Source: Sunxiuqinia indica
Lineage (GTDB): Bacteria; Bacteroidota; Bacteroidia; Bacteroidales; Prolixibacteraceae
NCBI RefSeq assembly: GCF_009847015.1
Contig: NZ_WVEM01000012.1
Coordinates: forward strand, 80,323 to 144,322
DNA: 64,000 nucleotides
Direction of reading: 5' to 3'
Shown: piece by piece, positions 16,655-25,794 of the stretch
Position numbering within the stretch: the stretch's first letter is position 1
Layout of the letters: the number at the start of each line of letters is the position of its first letter
The notes under the pieces: model-generated
Told to the model about the DNA's origin: nothing
What the model saw: only the letters and a program-made list of their open reading frames with translations
Database searches by the model: none
Program-made: the position numbers and the translations under genes

Positions 16655-18271
16655 ATGCAAACAAGTTCTAAAATCCCCACTGATGTAAGTTATTTGGAAT
16701 ACAAAGGCAAGCATAAAGGGCTTAAGGCGTGGATTTTTTCTACCGACCACAAGCGTATTGGGCTGCTCTACCTGTATTCTATGATGACCTTGTTTTTAGT
16801 TGGAGTTGTGTTGGGATTAGCCATGAAGTTTGAGCTGATTGCTCCAGGCAAAACCATCATGGAAGCCAAAGACTACAACGCTGTCTTTACGGTTCACGGT
16901 GTTATCATGATTTTTATGATTGTGATTCCGGGACTACCGGCAGTATTTGGTAACTTCATGCTTCCCATTATGATTGGAGCCAAAGATGTGGCTTTCCCTA
17001 AATTGAATCTATTGTCGTGGTGGGTTTATATTGCCGGAGCTTTTCTGGTCATTACCTCCGTCTTGTTTGGTGACGGATCGCCTGACACCGGCTGGACCTT
17101 TTACGCTCCCTACAGTTTTAAAACCGGGGCCAACATGCTCCCCGCTATATTTGGAGCCTTTGTGCTGGGTTTTTCATCGATATTGACTGGGCTGAATTTC
17201 ATCGTTACCATGCATCGCATGCGCGCCCCCGGTATGACATGGACCAAGATGCCACTGTTCCCCTGGTCACTTTATGGAACGGCCTGGATTCAATTGTTGG
17301 CAACCCCCATTGTAGGAATTACCCTGGTATTGGTTGCCCTCGAACGTATTTTTGGCATCGGTGTTTTTGATCCCGCCTTGGGAGGAGACCCAATCTTGTA
17401 TCAGCACTTGTTTTGGATCTATTCGCATCCAGCAGTTTATGTAATGATTTTACCCGCCATGGGTGCTATTTCTGAAATTATTCCAACTTTCTCTCAGAAA
17501 CATATATTCGGTTATAAAGTCCTCGTCGTTTCTACTCTTGCCATCGCATTTGTCGGTTATTTTGTTTGGGGACACCACATGTTTACATCGGGGATGAGCG
17601 GAACGGCACAATATACGTTCTCCATTTTAACCTTTCTGGTAGCTATTCCAAGTGCCATTAAAGTATTCAACTGGATTTCGACCATGTACAAAGGATCCAT
17701 CAATGTGCAGACCCCGTTTTACTGGGCCGCATCATTCATCTTTGTTTTCCTGATCGGCGGATTGTCCGGGCTGGTTGTTGGTGCATTGGCTACCAACGTT
17801 TATCTGCACGATACTGCATTTGTAGTTGGGCACTTCCACTTCATCGTGTTTGGAGGGGTTGGATTCTCCTTCTTTGCAGCGATCCACTACTGGTTTCCAA
17901 AAATGTTTGGCCGCATGTATGATACAACCTGGGCTAATATTGGATGGCTAATTTTCACCATCGGTTTTCTCGCCTTATATTCGCCCATGTTCTATTTGGG
18001 TATGCAAGGTATGCCACGCCGCTATTACGATTATATGGAAGAATTTCATGCCGCCAATATTCTATCAACATTGGGCTCGTGGGTCATGACTCTGGGATTG
18101 ATTATTGTGATCATTAACTTATTCCGGTCAGCCAAAAACGGACCTATTGCAGAGGCAAACCCGTGGAATGGAAAAACACTGGAATGGACTGTCCCTTCCC
18201 CACCACCTCTTGAAAATTTTGATGAAATTCCTGAATATAAAGAACACGACGGACCATACGAATATCAATAA
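16655..18271 (+). CDS. ctaD: cytochrome c oxidase subunit I
   Basis: Catalytic heme-copper subunit of an aa3-type oxidase, 538 residues with twelve helices. Copper B and heme ligands are visible: FTVHGVIMIF (low-spin heme His), YSHPAVYVMILP, WGHHMF and VVGHFHFIVFGG. The motif YSHP, where A1-type enzymes have GHPE, places it with the A2 subfamily, in which a Tyr-Ser pair replaces the D-channel Glu. It is the first structural gene after sco; subunits III, IV and II follow. Confidence 0.95.
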   Translation: MQTSSKIPTDVSYLEYKGKHKGLKAWIFSTDHKRIGLLYLYSMMTLFLVGVVLGLAMKFELIAPGKTIMEAKDYNAVFTVHGVIMIFMIVIPGLPAVFGNFMLPIMIGAKDVAFPKLNLLSWWVYIAGAFLVITSVLFGDGSPDTGWTFYAPYSFKTGANMLPAIFGAFVLGFSSILTGLNFIVTMHRMRAPGMTWTKMPLFPWSLYGTAWIQLLATPIVGITLVLVALERIFGIGVFDPALGGDPILYQHLFWIYSHPAVYVMILPAMGAISEIIPTFSQKHIFGYKVLVVSTLAIAFVGYFVWGHHMFTSGMSGTAQYTFSILTFLVAIPSAIKVFNWISTMYKGSINVQTPFYWAASFIFVFLIGGLSGLVVGALATNVYLHDTAFVVGHFHFIVFGGVGFSFFAAIHYWFPKMFGRMYDTTWANIGWLIFTIGFLALYSPMFYLGMQGMPRRYYDYMEEFHAANILSTLGSWVMTLGLIIVIINLFRSAKNGPIAEANPWNGKTLEWTVPSPPPLENFDEIPEYKEHDGPYEYQ

Positions 18272-18282
18272 ACGCTATACCT

Positions 18283-18900
18283 ATGTCACAAGTTATTCAC
18301 CATGATGAGCACTATGACCCGGAAGGATCCAAAATCGGAATGTGGCTCTTCATTTTTACTGAATTGCTTCTTTTTGGAGGACTTTTCATTGTCTATTCGG
18401 TTTACCGGTACATGAATCCTGATGCATTTCACCTGGCTGCCGAAGAGCTAAACACAACTGTTGGTGCTTTAAATACCGTTATTCTGCTGATCAGTAGTAT
18501 GACCATTGCCATGTCAACAACGGCTCTTCAGAAAAAGCAAAAAGCAACCACCATTGTATTGTTGGAAATTACCTTCATGTTGGCGTTAATTTTCCTGGTA
18601 AACAAATACTTTGAGTGGGGTGTGAAATTTGATCATGGTATTTTCCCGGGATCGGAATTTATGAAGGCGGAGATGAGCCAAGGTGAAGTATTATTCTTTG
18701 GATTGTATTTCGTCATGACCGGACTGCATGCCCTGCACATTATAGCTGGATTGGTCATTATGGGATTTGCCCTGGCGAGGGTGCAAAAAGGCACGGTACA
18801 CGCCGATCGCCCATCGCTATTGGAAAATGCCGGATTGTACTGGCATCTGGTCGACTTAATTTGGATTTTCCTTTTCCCATTATTTTACTTAATCACCTAA
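18283..18900 (+). CDS. ctaE: cytochrome c oxidase subunit III
   Basis: Subunit III stabilises the oxidase and helps proton uptake. The 205-residue protein has five hydrophobic segments, a short form lacking the first two helices of the mitochondrial type. Characteristic segments are KIGMWLFIFTELLLFGGLF near the N terminus, FFGLYFVMTGLHALHIIAG, and YWHLVDLIWIFLFPLFYL at the C terminus. It lies 11 bases after subunit I. Confidence 0.93.
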   Translation: MSQVIHHDEHYDPEGSKIGMWLFIFTELLLFGGLFIVYSVYRYMNPDAFHLAAEELNTTVGALNTVILLISSMTIAMSTTALQKKQKATTIVLLEITFMLALIFLVNKYFEWGVKFDHGIFPGSEFMKAEMSQGEVLFFGLYFVMTGLHALHIIAGLVIMGFALARVQKGTVHADRPSLLENAGLYWHLVDLIWIFLFPLFYLIT

Positions 18901-18910
18901 CAACTGAATC

Positions 18911-19195
18911 ATGGAGAATGAAAAACATCATATTGTTCCGTACAGAATTTATGCGATTATTTTGCTGCTCTTGCTGTTATTGACCTTTCTGTCAATAGCG
19001 ATAACAAATATCGAACTAGGAGCATTCACTGTTGCCGGAGCACTATTGCTTGCCTCAATCAAGTCGAGTTTGGTGCTGGTCTATTTCATGCACCTGAAAT
19101 TTGACAAAGCCTACATCCAAATAATGGTTGGATTGGTTATTTTGTTATTTATTGCTGTCGTTCTAGTTACGTTTTTTGACTACTATTTCAGATAA
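18911..19195 (+). CDS. ctaF: cytochrome c oxidase subunit IV family protein
   Basis: A 94-residue protein with three membrane helices and a short polar N terminus. The motif LVLVYFMHLKFDK between helices two and three is the signature of the prokaryotic subunit IV (COX4_pro). It is placed between subunits III and II, 10 bases after the former and 6 before the latter. Confidence 0.88.
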   Translation: MENEKHHIVPYRIYAIILLLLLLLTFLSIAITNIELGAFTVAGALLLASIKSSLVLVYFMHLKFDKAYIQIMVGLVILLFIAVVLVTFFDYYFR

Positions 19196-19201
19196 GAAAC
19201 T

Positions 19202-20146
19202 ATGTATATTTTAGCATCACCACAAGCCTCTAATTTTGTTGCCGACGTTGATCGGGCATTCATTTTCATCCTTGCTGTAAGCTTTTTCTTTTTGATAGGC
19301 CTCACAGCAGTCATGATCTATTTTATATTCAAATACAATAGAAAACGACATCCAAAGGCTGTCCAAATTAAAGGAAGCAACTGGTTGGAATTCACCTGGA
19401 CCATCATTCCCACCATTTTGGTGCTCATCATGTTTTACTACGGATGGGCAGGATGGAAACCTATGAAAACGGCTCCGGATGATAGTTTTGAAATTACCGT
19501 AGTTGGCCGCATGTGGAACTTTACGTTCGAATATGACAACGGCAGACGAACTGACACCTTGTTTGTTCCAAAAGACCAGCCCGTTAAGTTAAACCTTCGA
19601 TCGATGGACGTTATCCACTCGGTTTACATTCCAGCATTTAGGGTGAAAGAAGACGTGGTGCCAGGAAGCGAAAAATTCATGTGGTTTACACCAACCAACG
19701 AAGGCATTTATGAACTCTTTTGTACGGAGTACTGTGGACTGCAGCACTCCTACATGTATAATTGGGTGAAAGTAATGCCTCAGGAAGATTTTAATAAATG
19801 GTATACTGACACGACCCAACAGGTAGCCAGCGCTGAAGTTACCTCGCCTGCAGCTGCAGGAAAACGAATTATGACCAACATCGGATGTTTTGCTTGTCAC
19901 TCAATCGATGGATCAAAAATTATTGGTCCATCCTTTAAAGGAATCTATGGCCACGAAGTGACAGTAAAAACAGACGGCAGCGAGCGCACCGTGACCGTTG
20001 ATGATGAATACATCAAACGATCGATTTATGAGCCGGGTGCTGATGTTGTTGATGGTTTTAACCAGGGATTGATGCAAAGTTACAGAGGCCAGTTGAGTGA
20101 CGACGACATTGCCAAAATCACTGAATATCTGAAAACTCTTCAATAG
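19202..20146 (+). CDS. ctaC: cytochrome c oxidase subunit II with fused cytochrome c domain
   Basis: The electron-entry subunit, 314 residues. Two N-terminal membrane helices are followed by the cupredoxin domain with the CuA ligands in IHSVYIPAF and CTEYCGLQHSYM (about residues 138-183). A C-terminal cytochrome c domain has the heme site CFACHSIDG (about residue 230) and a Met-containing segment (QGLMQSYRGQ). This makes the enzyme caa3-like: it can take electrons directly from alternative complex III without a soluble cytochrome c. Being the last subunit gene in the cluster is unusual. Confidence 0.94.
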   Translation: MYILASPQASNFVADVDRAFIFILAVSFFFLIGLTAVMIYFIFKYNRKRHPKAVQIKGSNWLEFTWTIIPTILVLIMFYYGWAGWKPMKTAPDDSFEITVVGRMWNFTFEYDNGRRTDTLFVPKDQPVKLNLRSMDVIHSVYIPAFRVKEDVVPGSEKFMWFTPTNEGIYELFCTEYCGLQHSYMYNWVKVMPQEDFNKWYTDTTQQVASAEVTSPAAAGKRIMTNIGCFACHSIDGSKIIGPSFKGIYGHEVTVKTDGSERTVTVDDEYIKRSIYEPGADVVDGFNQGLMQSYRGQLSDDDIAKITEYLKTLQ

Positions 20147-20147
20147 T

Positions 20148-21023
20148 ATGAGGCGTCAAACCATTGGCTCCTATTTTCAAATTATTCTACAGCTGGGCAA
20201 AGCTCGGATTTCCTTGCCCGTTGCTTTATCATCCCTCACCGGTTACGCCCTTCAAATGGGAACCGTTGGCCTTGAAGGGCTTTACTTGGGCATTGGTGTA
20301 TTTTTAATTTCATGTAGCTCTGGAGCAATCAATCACTTGCAAGAGCACAAGATTGATAAGAAAATGCCACGCACACAAAACAGGCCAATTCCTTCAGGAA
20401 AAATTTCGCCTTTACTCGCCTCGTTAGTCGTCTTACTTTATTTTGTATCCGGTGCAGCAATTTTAATCATTCATTTTCCGCCAGCAGCACTCATCGCAAG
20501 CACAGTCACACTCATTTCGTACAACGGCTTTTACACTCCACTAAAAAAATACACCGCTTTTGCTGTTGTGCCGGGCTCACTGGTCGGTGCCTTACCTCCA
20601 TATATTGGCTGGCTGGCTACCGGGGGCGATCTGTTTAGCCCAATTATCTTCTGGGTAGCTGTTTTCTTTTTTATCGGCCAAATCCCTCATTTCTGGTTGC
20701 TGCTGCTCATGTTTGGAAAAGAATACAAACTGGTCGGATATCCTAGTTTGACAGATATATTTAGCGAAAACCAGATCAAACGCCTAAGCTACACCTGGAT
20801 TTTATCGACCATTGCAGCCGCATTAATCATCGCCTTCAAAATCATGATCAGCAAAGTTGTAATCATCATTTTATTGACGTACATCTTCTATGTGCTGATT
20901 TCCACCAGTTCACAGCTTCTTTTAAAACACAACCTTCAGGTACGAGGCACGTTCTTCAAACTGAATTTTCTATATCTTTTTATGATGATTGCTATAATCG
21001 TCGACAGCATTCTTTTTCGTTAA
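20148..21023 (+). CDS. ctaB: protoheme IX farnesyltransferase (heme O synthase)
   Basis: CtaB/CyoE is a UbiA-type prenyltransferase that farnesylates heme B to heme O, the precursor of heme A for the aa3-type oxidase. The 291-residue protein has about eight helices. The first Asp-rich region is altered to HLQEHKIDKKMPRTQNRPIPSG, as in the CtaB branch, and the second is at YPSLTDIF. The gene starts 1 base after ctaC. No ctaA (heme A synthase) is present in the window. Confidence 0.92.
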   Translation: MRRQTIGSYFQIILQLGKARISLPVALSSLTGYALQMGTVGLEGLYLGIGVFLISCSSGAINHLQEHKIDKKMPRTQNRPIPSGKISPLLASLVVLLYFVSGAAILIIHFPPAALIASTVTLISYNGFYTPLKKYTAFAVVPGSLVGALPPYIGWLATGGDLFSPIIFWVAVFFFIGQIPHFWLLLLMFGKEYKLVGYPSLTDIFSENQIKRLSYTWILSTIAAALIIAFKIMISKVVIIILLTYIFYVLISTSSQLLLKHNLQVRGTFFKLNFLYLFMMIAIIVDSILFR

Positions 21024-21128
21024 TGAACAAACAAAAAATCCAGACGTTACATCAACATATTTGGATTTATTAATACTCTAATCATGCAGAAAAAATCAAT
21101 ACTGTTTCTAACTGAACTGAAAAAGCGC

Positions 21129-21431
21129 ATGAAAATAAGCTTGCTTTTTGTCGCGCTTAGTCTTTTTTCCATAGCCTGTAATCAAAAAAAATCAACAACA
21201 GCCGACAAGGAAAATGTTGAAGAGATTGAGCTGGTTTATCATGTTGAAGGAATGACGTGCGACCACTGCGAAAAATCGATTCAAAAAGGGGTGAATGAGC
21301 TGAATGGGATCTCGTTGGTTGAAGCCAACCACGAAGACTCAACAGCACATGTTGTTTACAATCCGGCTGAAACTGATGCCAAAGAGATAATTGCAGCAAT
21401 TGAAAAAAGAGGTTATCACGTAGTTGAATAA
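21129..21431 (+). CDS. lipoprotein with heavy-metal-associated domain
   Basis: A small periplasmic metal-binding lipoprotein. The frame is open from ATG 21084, but ATG 21129 gives a clean lipoprotein signal (MKISLLFVALSLFSIAC, lipobox Cys at residue 17). A Lys/Glu linker is followed by one HMA domain with the metal site GMTCDHCEKSI. It lies 105 bases after ctaB and is read in the same direction; by context it probably carries copper for the oxidases. The 5 prime gap contains a weak 7-bp stem. Confidence 0.82.
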   Translation: MKISLLFVALSLFSIACNQKKSTTADKENVEEIELVYHVEGMTCDHCEKSIQKGVNELNGISLVEANHEDSTAHVVYNPAETDAKEIIAAIEKRGYHVVE

Positions 21432-22277
21432 ATGCTTATGAAAAAAAAGATCAGCGTAATTGGGGCTACCGGAAAGCTGGCGATCCCAGTTATCAATCGC
21501 TTACTTGAAAATGGGATAGCTGTAACAGCTATTGTTCGCGATCTTAAAAAAGCACAGCAGGTTCTTTCTCCTGATGTTGAGTTACTTGTTGCTGATTTGA
21601 AAGATATTGATTCGTTAAACAGTGCTTTACAGGGTACCGAAACGCTTTACCTGAATTTATCAACACACCCATCGTCGGACGGCTTTCAAGCTGAGATTGA
21701 TGGTGTCAAAAACCTGTTGAGTGCAGCGTCGGGAACACCACTAAAGCATATCATTAAAATTTCAGCTATCGGCGCTCTTCATCCTGAGTTTAACCTAAAG
21801 GGTGAAAAATTTCAACCCAACGAAATAAGAATAAAAAGTCATCAATTAATTAAGAAATCCGGAATCAATTACACGATATTGCATCCGACCTGGTTTGCAA
21901 ATGCTCTGCCTTGGTTTGTAAACGATGGTAATTTTATTGTGTATGGCAAAGATGAGTTTCCGCTTTATTGGACTAACACTACTGATTTCGCAGATCTGAT
22001 TGCAAATGCAATTGACAATAAGTCATCGTTTAATCAGGAGTTTCCAGTGCAGGGAAAAAATGCAATGACTTTTACAGAACTCGGAGAAAAGTATAACGAA
22101 CTTGTTAATCCGACATTAAGGATTAAGCGAGCACCTATTAATGAAGACGCTGGAAAATTTAAGGCTTTAATGGGATATTACGAGAACTTCAAAGAGCGAT
22201 TTGTGGCTGAAAAAACCTGGCATATTCTAGGCGAACCTCAATCGGGGATTGACCAATTTTTACGTAAAGAACTATGA
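21432..22277 (+). CDS. NmrA/SDR-type NAD(P)-binding protein
   Basis: A 281-residue protein of the atypical short-chain dehydrogenase group (NmrA-like or NAD(P)H-binding). The Rossmann dinucleotide site is at the N terminus: ISVIGATGKLAIPVINRLL. The usual catalytic Tyr-x3-Lys is not obvious, typical of NmrA-type members that act as redox sensors or as quinone/flavin reductases. The start may be ATG 21432 or ATG 21438. It directly abuts the metal-binding lipoprotein gene but has no evident link to oxidase assembly. Confidence 0.8.
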   Translation: MLMKKKISVIGATGKLAIPVINRLLENGIAVTAIVRDLKKAQQVLSPDVELLVADLKDIDSLNSALQGTETLYLNLSTHPSSDGFQAEIDGVKNLLSAASGTPLKHIIKISAIGALHPEFNLKGEKFQPNEIRIKSHQLIKKSGINYTILHPTWFANALPWFVNDGNFIVYGKDEFPLYWTNTTDFADLIANAIDNKSSFNQEFPVQGKNAMTFTELGEKYNELVNPTLRIKRAPINEDAGKFKALMGYYENFKERFVAEKTWHILGEPQSGIDQFLRKEL

Positions 22278-22704
22278 ACTATGCCCCTGAGCTAGTCGTA
22301 AATCGATATTAATAAGATCATATTTGAAAGCTGGCTTTTTAGCAAATAAGCAATTTCTTACTAATAAAAATTTGACAGCAATGACAAGCACACCTGTTTT
22401 AACATAACGAAGAGCTTATACTAAATATGGTTGGTATATCTCTTACTTATACCTTTTTATAGAATATAATATGCCTATTAATGAGATTCAACCTACAATG
22501 TCCGCAGCATAAAAATCTATTCCAATAAAAAACTCCTTCCCCACTACTTATTTACACAATAAATTATTTAACGAGGGAAATTGACCGAAAAATTATACGA
22601 ATGACCTACCAAAATAAAACAGATAATTTTATATATTAGAGATTGATTAAGGCGACTCTTAACATTTTAAAATTAACGTCAACCATAGTTATTTACAATA
22701 AAAT
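22278..22704. other. 427-bp gene-free AT-rich spacer
   Basis: No open frame of credible length, hairpin terminator, RNA gene or long repeat was recognised. Base composition is markedly more AT-rich than in the flanking respiratory genes. It precedes the isolated ATP-grasp gene and must hold its promoter. Confidence 0.6.
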
Positions 22705-23847
22705 ATGAAGCAATCTGTAACAAACGGTTCGTTTTCTGTCTTGATACCTGATGGTGAATGTTCTTATGCTACCTCTGTGGTAAGATGCTTAGCTGATGAA
22801 AAGAACATTCAAACATTTGTTTTTTCTAACCACAAGAATGCACCTATTCGTTTTTCACGCTACACATCGCAGTTTATACATTACTTGAGTGGGGAAAGTA
22901 AAGAGGAAAAACTAACTGCAATTATAGATGCAATAAAAAAGACAGACGCTGATGTCTTACTGCCAGTAGATGTTGAAACCATACGTTTGATTGCCGAGTA
23001 TAAAGAAAAACTCACACCCCTGATAGCTATTGCTCCCGTTCCGAAGGTTCATTCATTTGATATCGCTAACGATAAATGGTTACTCTCATTATGGCTTCAG
23101 GAAAACAATATTCCTCATCCAAATACTATTCTCTGCAACTCAACCATTAGTTTAGACGACACGATTTCTTCCCTAATATTTCCGATACTAATAAAGCCAC
23201 GAAAAGGGTCAGGAGGAAAAGGGATAGAAATATTTGAAAATGCTGAAGAACTCCAAAATTGGTATAATAAATCGAATCATTCTGAGGATTTCATTATACA
23301 GTCGTATATAAAAGGCTACGACATTGATTGTAGCGTATTATGCCTTGAAGGAGAAATTCTTGCGCACACAATTCAAAAAAGCTTAAAATATGAAACTGAT
23401 TCTGTTACATGGCCTTTTGGAATAGAATTTTTAGATAATGACGAAATATTCAACATTGTCAAAAAAGTTGTCCGGAACTTCAAATGGTCTGGAGTTGTTC
23501 ATATTGATTTGAGGTATGATGAAGTTGAACAAAAAGCAAAATTAATTGAGATGAACCCCCGATTTTGGGCGAGTGTATCCGCTTCATTGTTTGCTGGCGT
23601 TAACTTTCCATATGTGTCTTGCCTTTCAGGTTTAAAAAGAGAGCTTCCCGTTATCAAAACGCAAAATAAACGCGTTGTAAGAACCGGACCTGCAATAAAG
23701 ATGATACTAAAACGATTATTTATAAAGCGAAATGATTTATTTTTTGATAATACATTTTTAGAATTTATTATAAAGGATCCTCTGCCTAGTCTTTTTACTA
23801 AATTCTACAATACATATAATAAGTACAAGAAAAGGTTGAAAATTTAA
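22705..23847 (+). CDS. ATP-grasp domain protein of unknown substrate
   Basis: A 380-residue carboxylate-amine/thiol ligase-like protein. The ATP-grasp core is visible as FPILIKPRKGSGGKGIEIF (about residues 158-176), the metal-binding stretch GVVHIDLRYDE and IEMNPRFWAS (about residues 285-294). The N-terminal domain has the Rossmann-like pre-ATP-grasp pattern (DADVLLPVDVETIRLI). The C-terminal tail is Lys- and Phe-rich. It is isolated, AT-rich and flanked by gene-free spacers, so it may have been acquired. The product could be a peptide-like metabolite or a modified sugar, but there is no partner gene to tell. Confidence 0.8.
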   Translation: MKQSVTNGSFSVLIPDGECSYATSVVRCLADEKNIQTFVFSNHKNAPIRFSRYTSQFIHYLSGESKEEKLTAIIDAIKKTDADVLLPVDVETIRLIAEYKEKLTPLIAIAPVPKVHSFDIANDKWLLSLWLQENNIPHPNTILCNSTISLDDTISSLIFPILIKPRKGSGGKGIEIFENAEELQNWYNKSNHSEDFIIQSYIKGYDIDCSVLCLEGEILAHTIQKSLKYETDSVTWPFGIEFLDNDEIFNIVKKVVRNFKWSGVVHIDLRYDEVEQKAKLIEMNPRFWASVSASLFAGVNFPYVSCLSGLKRELPVIKTQNKRVVRTGPAIKMILKRLFIKRNDLFFDNTFLEFIIKDPLPSLFTKFYNTYNKYKKRLKI

Positions 23848-24133
23848 ATTGATAATTTTAAGTACTTCCACCTAATCTACCTATAGACTACTTTCCAGAT
23901 AAAAACTCTCTGTATTCAATCATACAAAAAGAACGCTTTTAACATGAATTATTCCTCTTTTACAATTATTAAGAATTGGAAAGCAACCATTTGGTTAATT
24001 TGTTTGTCATTAACAACAGAAACAAATCAGGAAACAAACTTTAAAATTTCATTCGATTAATCTTTCAGAAAACAAAAAGCAGAAATGAAAACATTAAAGT
24101 GAGTTTCGTACGTACCTTTTAAAACATTAACGT

Positions 24134-24520
24134 ATGAAAGCACCACTTATCTTATTTAACTTATTGATGATTTCAAGCCTGATGGCTACAGCAGGCAGAG
24201 CACAAACCTCCAACGTTTACGGTAAGGTGATGGACAACCAGACGCATAAACCTCTTTACGGGGTCAATGTTTGTCTTGAAGAAAATCAACTCGGTATTGG
24301 CACCATAACCAACGAAGATGGAGAATTCCGCCTCTGGAACCTTCCGGGTGATAGCATTAATGTTCTCATCCGCTGTGACGGCTACCAACCATATGTACTA
24401 AAGATTACGCCATTGTTGAGTGCTTCGCACGAACTAAAAGAAATCTATCTGAAACCCGAAAAAATCAAGGATCGAAAGCAAACCAGTTTTCTATTTTTGA
24501 CGAAGAAAGACGATAAGTAA
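24134..24520 (+). CDS. secreted carboxypeptidase-regulatory-like domain protein
   Basis: A 128-residue protein with a signal peptide (LILFNLLMISSLMATAGRAQ) and one carboxypeptidase regulatory-like domain (VYGKVMDNQTHKPLYGVNV, then GTITNEDGEFRLWNLPG). Such domains usually head SusC-like TonB-dependent receptors. Here it stands alone with a short basic tail, so it is either a small surface protein or the remnant of a larger one. It converges with the SlyD-like gene. Confidence 0.75.
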   Translation: MKAPLILFNLLMISSLMATAGRAQTSNVYGKVMDNQTHKPLYGVNVCLEENQLGIGTITNEDGEFRLWNLPGDSINVLIRCDGYQPYVLKITPLLSASHELKEIYLKPEKIKDRKQTSFLFLTKKDDK

Positions 24521-24598
24521 GCTTCCGGAATTATTGAGACTTTAGTGTTAGACAACTGCATTAAAATCAAGATAGCACGGGGTTTCCAAAAAGTCTCG

Positions 24599-25096
24599 CT
24601 AGTCAGGAATTTCTTCAGGAAGTGCTTCCCTGACGCTCATCACTACACCTGAAAAAATTAAATCTTTACCAGCCATCGGATGATTAAAATCCATGGTTAC
24701 CTGATCATTTTTCCGGCCAACGATTTTGCCTAAAAGCTGATTTCCCTGGTTGTCGGCCATTGGAAAAACATGGCCAACCTGAACCACTTCATCATCAACT
24801 CGCCCATCTTCTTCAGCAAATGTGGTCACCGGTAAATCGATGATTGCTTTGGGATCAATTGGGCCGTAGGCTTCGTCTTGTGTTGCCTGAAAATAAAAAT
24901 TCTCCCCGGCTGACAAGCCTTGTAGATTTTGTTCGAACACTTCCAACAACAGTTGATATCCGAACAAAAATTCCTGCGCTTCATCTGCAGAAACCTGCTG
25001 AAGTATTTTTTTATCTGCCGCATCAGCAACCGTATACTGAACGGTAGCAATCGTATTTATTTTGATTTTCAAAAGACAACAATTTTTAGATTCCAT
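24599..25096 (-). CDS. FKBP-type peptidyl-prolyl isomerase, SlyD-like
   Basis: A 165-residue cytoplasmic prolyl isomerase and chaperone of the SlyD group. Features are the truncated FKBP start (VQYTVADA), FLFGYQLLLEVFEQNLQGL, then EAYGPIDPKAI, which introduces the insert-in-flap domain, and the closing VTMDFNHPMAGKDL. The His-rich metal-binding tail of E. coli SlyD is missing. The start may be ATG 25096 or TTG 25072 (giving MKIKINTI), the latter closer to family length. Confidence 0.88.
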   Translation of the reverse strand: MESKNCCLLKIKINTIATVQYTVADAADKKILQQVSADEAQEFLFGYQLLLEVFEQNLQGLSAGENFYFQATQDEAYGPIDPKAIIDLPVTTFAEEDGRVDDEVVQVGHVFPMADNQGNQLLGKIVGRKNDQVTMDFNHPMAGKDLIFSGVVMSVREALPEEIPD

Positions 25097-25225
25097 TTAC
25101 CGGTTTCATATCAATACTCTCCGGATAATAAAAGATTCATAAACTCCCTCGAATCTCTAATCAATACTTTTTTATCTCGATGCTAGGGTAATAGGGTATT
25201 CGAAAACCACAGATTAACTGAAGTA

Positions 25226-25792
25226 CTATTTTTTTGCTAAACTTCGTACATAGTGAACAATTTTCCATCTGTTTTCGGGAGTGATTTGTCCGCCGTGAGG
25301 TCCCATTAAGCCTGAGAAAGAACCGACTGTGATCACATGAAAAATTTCACCATCCGGCTTGGCCTTCAAATAATCGTCAATCAGTGAACGAGGCTTGGCC
25401 GGAAACATTCTGCTCGTAAACAGATGCCCGTTTCCATCGCCAATCTCTCCATGACAACTAATACAGAAAATCTCATATTGGCGCTTTCCTTCATCCAATA
25501 CCTCAGGTGTAGCACTTAATGGATTCTCAAGTTGCTGACCTGCTTTCACTTGCTCTTGCATTGACTTCCCCTCAAACGGATATGGTTTAAACCCTCGCGG
25601 AATAGTCCCTTCTGCAGGCAAACGCATCGTCTTCCCATCTTCAAAGACTGGATTTTCCGAATAGGTTTTGTAAGCGGGAGAATAAGCCATATCAGGAAAA
25701 TATGTCCGCCCCGGCTGGTTCTTATCACGAGTGCATGCCGCAGTTAAAGCCACGACAAAAAGCAACAGATATAGGTTCACAGATTTTCTCAT
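25226..25792 (-). CDS. actE: alternative complex III subunit ActE, monoheme cytochrome c lipoprotein
   Basis: ActE is the peripheral monoheme cytochrome of alternative complex III. The 188-residue protein has a lipoprotein signal (LLLFVVALTAAC, Cys at about residue 20), a Pro-rich stretch with the conserved FPDMAYSPAYKTYS and LPAEGTIPRGFKPYPF, and a cytochrome c domain with CISCHGEIGDGNG and a likely Met ligand in SGLMGPHGGQI. It is last in the act operon, 2 bases after actF. Confidence 0.93.
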   Translation of the reverse strand: MRKSVNLYLLLFVVALTAACTRDKNQPGRTYFPDMAYSPAYKTYSENPVFEDGKTMRLPAEGTIPRGFKPYPFEGKSMQEQVKAGQQLENPLSATPEVLDEGKRQYEIFCISCHGEIGDGNGHLFTSRMFPAKPRSLIDDYLKAKPDGEIFHVITVGSFSGLMGPHGGQITPENRWKIVHYVRSLAKK

Positions 25793-25794
25793 AA

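Noticed and set aside
23944..24060. 39-codon open frame on the plus strand before the carboxypeptidase-regulatory-like gene.
   Set aside because: Low complexity, no domain, no context support as for the cyd-linked small peptide.
24535..24600. 8-bp inverted repeat GAGACTTT / AAAGTCTC between the convergent genes considered as a terminator.
   Set aside because: The loop is about 45 bases and no T-run follows.
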